The notes under the pieces: generated by a model | What the model was told of the DNA's origin: nothing | The model's input: the letters and a program-made list of their open reading frames with translations, nothing else | Database searches by the model: none | In this document: in pieces, positions 60,939-64,000 of the stretch | Layout: each line of letters starts with the position of its first letter | How positions within the stretch are numbered: position 1 is the first letter of the stretch | Position numbers and translations under genes: made by a program | DNA from: DASPKM01 sp035628135 | GTDB lineage: Bacteria; Bacteroidota; Bacteroidia; Chitinophagales; Chitinophagaceae | Reading direction: 5' to 3' | DNA: 64,000 nt | Assembly (NCBI GenBank): GCA_035628135.1 | Contig: DASPKM010000001.1 | Coordinates: 1 to 64,000 of the forward strand

Positions 60939-62197
60939 TGCTGATCATCGGAACAATATCTTCTTTTTTAGCAGGGCATAAGAAACTCTTCGTTACTGTC
61001 GTGATACTGCTTTGCATCATCATTCTTTCCAATTGCATTTCAGGTGCAAGCCAGGCCGACCTGCGCGGCGAGCTATACGCAGGCTCGCACACCTGCAGGA
61101 AATGCCACCGGCAGGTGTACGACAGTTATGTGCAAACCGCGCATTTCAATACCAGCGGCGATTCGTTGCCTGTTTCGGTGCTAACGGCTTTCGGGGCAGG
61201 AAAAAATGTATTCAGGTTCAACGATAGCACCGAGGTGGTGATGGAGCATGTCGATGGGCGGTATTATCAATCCTATTATCGTAGCGGCCGGAAATTATTG
61301 TCGCATCCATTCGACATTGTGATAGGGTCGGGCAGGAAGGCGCAAACTTATTTATATTATAATGATAAGAAGAAGATTTCGCAGCTTCCCATTTCTTATT
61401 TCATGGCGGAGCACGCATGGGCCAACAGCCCGGGATTTCCACCGGCAGAGGCAAAGTTTGACCGCAACATTCCTTCATATTGCTTGGCCTGCCACAGCTC
61501 TTATGTTTCAGTGAATCAAACGTACAAGGGCGTAGTGATGCAGGAAGAATTTGAAAAGGGAAAGATTATTTATGGCATCGATTGCGAACGTTGCCATGGG
61601 CCGGCGTTTGCGCACGTGGAGTATTTTACCAATCGCCCCAATGAAAGGCAGGCTAAGTTCATTACCAGCATCCGCGGCCTTAACCGCGTGCAGAAGAACG
61701 ATCTCTGCGCACTGTGTCATTCAGGATTCCGGGACGTGCAACAGTCTTTATTTAAGTTCAAGCCCGGCGACGACCTCAATAATTTTTATATCCCGGATTT
61801 CGGCAGGCTGGATACCGCTAACATGGACGTGCATGGAAACCAAACGCAGCTTATGATGGCCAGTAAATGTTTTCAGCAGAGCAATGAGCTAACCTGTACG
61901 TCCTGTCACAATGTGCACACCCGGGAAAGAGATGATATGGCAATCTTCTCGCAACGCTGCATGAATTGCCATCAACAGGTTGCGCACAGCTTTACAGGAA
62001 AGAGCGAAGTATTGGAAAATGCCATTCAAACCAACTGCATCGACTGCCATATGCCCTTAAAAGCATCCAGTGCCATTACGATGCTGACGAACCAGCAAAC
62101 GAGTGCAATACCGGATTACATCAGGACACACCTGATCGCTACGTACGAGCGTGAATCAAAACAATTTTTAGACTCTCTACTGAAACGCAGGCAATAA
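60938..62197 (+). CDS. Heptaheme c-type cytochrome lipoprotein
   Basis: Protein of 419 residues. The ATG at 60938 shares its first base with the last of the previous TGA; a TTG three bases earlier is unnecessary. A hydrophobic stretch ends in ILSNC (lipid-carrying Cys 33). Seven heme motifs are present in order: CRKCH, CLACH, CERCH, CALCH, CTSCH, CMNCH and CIDCH. Spacing and the conserved GVMQEEF and HNVHTR segments are reminiscent of cytochrome c554-like multiheme proteins. It probably moves electrons at the outer side of the inner membrane or at the outer membrane. Tight coupling with the upstream sensor is unusual and suggests a functional link. No quinol oxidase or nitrite reductase gene is beside it. 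Confidence 0.9.
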   Translation: MLIIGTISSFLAGHKKLFVTVVILLCIIILSNCISGASQADLRGELYAGSHTCRKCHRQVYDSYVQTAHFNTSGDSLPVSVLTAFGAGKNVFRFNDSTEVVMEHVDGRYYQSYYRSGRKLLSHPFDIVIGSGRKAQTYLYYNDKKKISQLPISYFMAEHAWANSPGFPPAEAKFDRNIPSYCLACHSSYVSVNQTYKGVVMQEEFEKGKIIYGIDCERCHGPAFAHVEYFTNRPNERQAKFITSIRGLNRVQKNDLCALCHSGFRDVQQSLFKFKPGDDLNNFYIPDFGRLDTANMDVHGNQTQLMMASKCFQQSNELTCTSCHNVHTRERDDMAIFSQRCMNCHQQVAHSFTGKSEVLENAIQTNCIDCHMPLKASSAITMLTNQQTSAIPDYIRTHLIATYERESKQFLDSLLKRRQ

Positions 62198-62300
62198 ATA
62201 TTTTCCATGTAAGATCGATTTCAGATCGTATATCCACCATGCCGGCCCTAGCTGCGGGCACCGCGGTTTTGCCGGGAAGCATGGGATTTGCTCATATCCG

Positions 62301-64000
62301 TCAGGATTTCGTCAACAACAATTGTTTCAGGTTGAACCCGCCTTTGCTGGCGCGAAGCCTGATCGCGCGTGGCCCTTTGCCGAGGTCGATCTTACCGAGA
62401 GGCTGGGTCTGCCAGTCGGTAGCCTTGCCGGTAGGTTTAACTGGTATGTTCTGGTACAGCAATTTGCCATCGACATATACGTCTACGCTGCTGGTATCGC
62501 CTGCCGCGGCGCCTACCAGGTTAAGATTATAAGAAGCTTTTTCCTGAAGGTTGATGGTATACTGCAACCATTCGCCGTCTTCGATGTGCCCGACATAAAA
62601 GGCATTTGCATCCGATGAATCGCGGTAAATGTCCACGCCATCGTTACGGTACACGCGCCCGCGGTTGCCGGCGCTGTTCCGGCCCGTAGATACGCGATAG
62701 TTGCCGGTGTCTTTGTCGTAATAAGCTATTCCATTCCGTCCCAGGTCGTAGTCGACAGCATTGATGGCCCATTGGCCGGTAGTTGCTTCTGGCTTTACGA
62801 AGGGAACTGTATTTGCATTGAAAGGTTGCCGCATCAATGCATCGATCACATCCCTGCAAACAGCATTGTACCGGTTATGTGTATGCGCAGCTAGCTGCAT
62901 TAAACCTTCCTTTGCTTCGGCCTCGCCCGGCGCGGTCTTGGACCGGCCGTTCCAGTAGTCCACCAGCCGGTTATAGTTCGGGTTCGATCTTATTTCGAGG
63001 GGATTGTTATTGCCTAGTTTCTTCAATGGCCACCAGCACCAGCCGATATTGTTCGATTCCAGCAATTGCACTGCGTCTGCAAACCAGGTGTTGGAATTTT
63101 CACCGGTTTCTCCAACCCATACCGGCGCATTGTTTTGCTTGCGCGCATCCAGCATGTGCTGTATGGACTTTGCGTCGTTGTGGTTCCAGTATTTATGAAA
63201 GCTGATGACGGTGTTATCGTCCCAGAGCGGAAATATTCCTTTGTAATTATTACCCCAGCCATTTCCTTCGATGATGATGATGTGTTTTTTATCCACCGCT
63301 CGAATGGCCTCGGTGATCTTCACCATCAGCTCGCGCAGTGGTTTATTGCCTGACTCTTTCAGTCCGTTTCTGTCTGCAGGATCTTCAAAGCCCCAGTTCG
63401 GTTCGTTGATGATATCGTAAGCCCCCAGCCACGGTTCATTTTTATACCGCTCGGCAAGTTTTTTCCACAGTGCGATGGTCTTTGCCTGGTTCGCCGGGCT
63501 TTGCCAGAGCGAAGGTTTGGTGGAATCGCGGTCCGATATGTTCAGATCATTTCCTTGCCCGCCGGGCGCCGCGTGCAGGTCCAGTATCAGGTACATGTCG
63601 TTGGCCTTGCACCAACTCAGCAGGCTGTCTGTAAGCTGGAATCCTTTTTCAAGCCAGGTTTGTTTGGTGGAATCGGGTTCCTGCTCAACCGGCAGCGTGT
63701 ATAAATTATAGTGCATCGGCAAGCGCACTGAGTTGAATCCCCAACTGCGCATGGAATCGATGTCAGCCCTGGTAGTGAAGTTTTTCAGCCAGGCATCATA
63801 AAATTGCTGGGTTTGTTCGGGGCCAATGAGTTTTTCTATTCTATTGCGGATAGCATATTGGGGATTGGTCCCCTGCAGCCTTAGCATGTATCCCTCCTGC
63901 AGCATCCACCCCCCGAGTCCCATTCCACGCAGGATGACGTTCTCTCCTTTTTCATTCACGATGTTGGTACCGGACACTTTTAAAAAGCCCTGCCCTTTTA
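62301..64000 (-). CDS. GH5 endoglucanase-like glycosidase with CBM6-type module, 5' end beyond window
   Basis: The frame is open to the window edge (KGQGFLKVSGTNIVNEKGEN...), so the start lies outside; a GTG at 63977 is not the true start. The catalytic domain has ILRGMGLGGWML, VRLPMHYNLY, LDLHAAPGGQG, the acid/base Glu in DIINEPNW and the nucleophile Glu in VWVGETGEN, typical of GH5. After it, a linker region leads to a C-terminal carbohydrate-binding module (about the last 150 residues: NDGVDIYRDSSDANAFYVGH, then GEWLQYTINLQEKASYNLNL, ending GFNLKQLLLTKS), of the CBM6 type. It acts on beta-glucans or related polymers outside the cell; exact target unknown. Confidence 0.9.
   Translation of the reverse strand, partial: KGQGFLKVSGTNIVNEKGENVILRGMGLGGWMLQEGYMLRLQGTNPQYAIRNRIEKLIGPEQTQQFYDAWLKNFTTRADIDSMRSWGFNSVRLPMHYNLYTLPVEQEPDSTKQTWLEKGFQLTDSLLSWCKANDMYLILDLHAAPGGQGNDLNISDRDSTKPSLWQSPANQAKTIALWKKLAERYKNEPWLGAYDIINEPNWGFEDPADRNGLKESGNKPLRELMVKITEAIRAVDKKHIIIIEGNGWGNNYKGIFPLWDDNTVISFHKYWNHNDAKSIQHMLDARKQNNAPVWVGETGENSNTWFADAVQLLESNNIGWCWWPLKKLGNNNPLEIRSNPNYNRLVDYWNGRSKTAPGEAEAKEGLMQLAAHTHNRYNAVCRDVIDALMRQPFNANTVPFVKPEATTGQWAINAVDYDLGRNGIAYYDKDTGNYRVSTGRNSAGNRGRVYRNDGVDIYRDSSDANAFYVGHIEDGEWLQYTINLQEKASYNLNLVGAAAGDTSSVDVYVDGKLLYQNIPVKPTGKATDWQTQPLGKIDLGKGPRAIRLRASKGGFNLKQLLLTKS

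Noticed and set aside
48523..63977. GH43, GH3 and GH5 genes as one polysaccharide utilisation locus
   Set aside because: There is no SusC/SusD pair and the genes are separated by unrelated genes in different orientations.
1..64000. CRISPR arrays, tRNA/rRNA genes, insertion sequences, prophage or natural-product clusters
   Set aside because: I saw no regular spacer repeats, clover-leaf sequences, transposase motifs, phage structural genes or multidomain synthases on either strand.

Overview
The window is a chromosomal segment of a Bacteroidota bacterium, most likely of the Chitinophagaceae. Signs of this are TonB-dependent receptors with an N-terminal carboxypeptidase-regulatory-like domain, several LytS-type kinase and LytTR regulator pairs, a Y_Y_Y-type one-protein sensor, a FISUMP lipoprotein, many signal peptides ending in A/S-Q, TAnnTTTG/TATCTTTA -7-like boxes close to start codons, and few strong Shine-Dalgarno sites. 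I see no rRNA, tRNA, CRISPR array, insertion sequence or phage genes. Both ends cut through genes: a secreted beta-propeller/Calx-beta protein on the left and a GH5 glycosidase on the right.

Layout. 1-6.3 kb: the secreted protein, then a PepSY membrane protein divergent from a TonB siderophore receptor (iron uptake). 6.5-16.9 kb: a vanadium-haloperoxidase/PAP2-like protein with a degenerate second copy of its own domain, an AraC regulator, a duplicated secreted protein of unknown function, a diheme cytochrome, an alpha/beta hydrolase and several small stand-alone enzymes. 16.9-33.3 kb: a signalling-rich stretch with three LytS/LytTR pairs. Two of them lie divergent from an outer-membrane beta-barrel receptor. 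One pair continues into a HExxH metallopeptidase-like protein. Two of the three kinases carry a Cys-x-Cys motif at the same residues of a predicted periplasmic loop. 33.3-36.1 kb: five consecutive small proteins of unknown function, A+T-richer by eye and resembling orphan immunity genes, followed by a NarL-type regulator broken by a frameshift. 36.9-42.3 kb: two beta-lactamase-fold serine hydrolases, a VOC protein, a DUF2059 protein, an XRE/DUF2975 pair and a medium-chain oxidoreductase. 42.3-45.8 kb: a possible transport operon (BatD-like protein, ABC ATPase with an extra N-terminal domain, polytopic partner). 46.5-51.5 kb: an Xaa-Pro aminopeptidase, a DUF1801 protein, a GH43 glycosidase and a second group of small proteins with two apparent G-tract frameshifts. 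51.5-64 kb: a probable operon of two unknown envelope proteins and a GH3/PA14 glycosidase, a rhomboid-TPR fusion, a 988-residue propeller sensor whose stop codon overlaps the start of a seven-heme cytochrome c, and the GH5 enzyme.

The strongest leads are the kinase/regulator/receptor modules with the shared CxC loop, the sensor-heptaheme pair with a G-quadruplex-capable leader, the duplicated haloperoxidase, and the two orphan small-gene islands. All functional statements come from reading the sequence. No database search was run.
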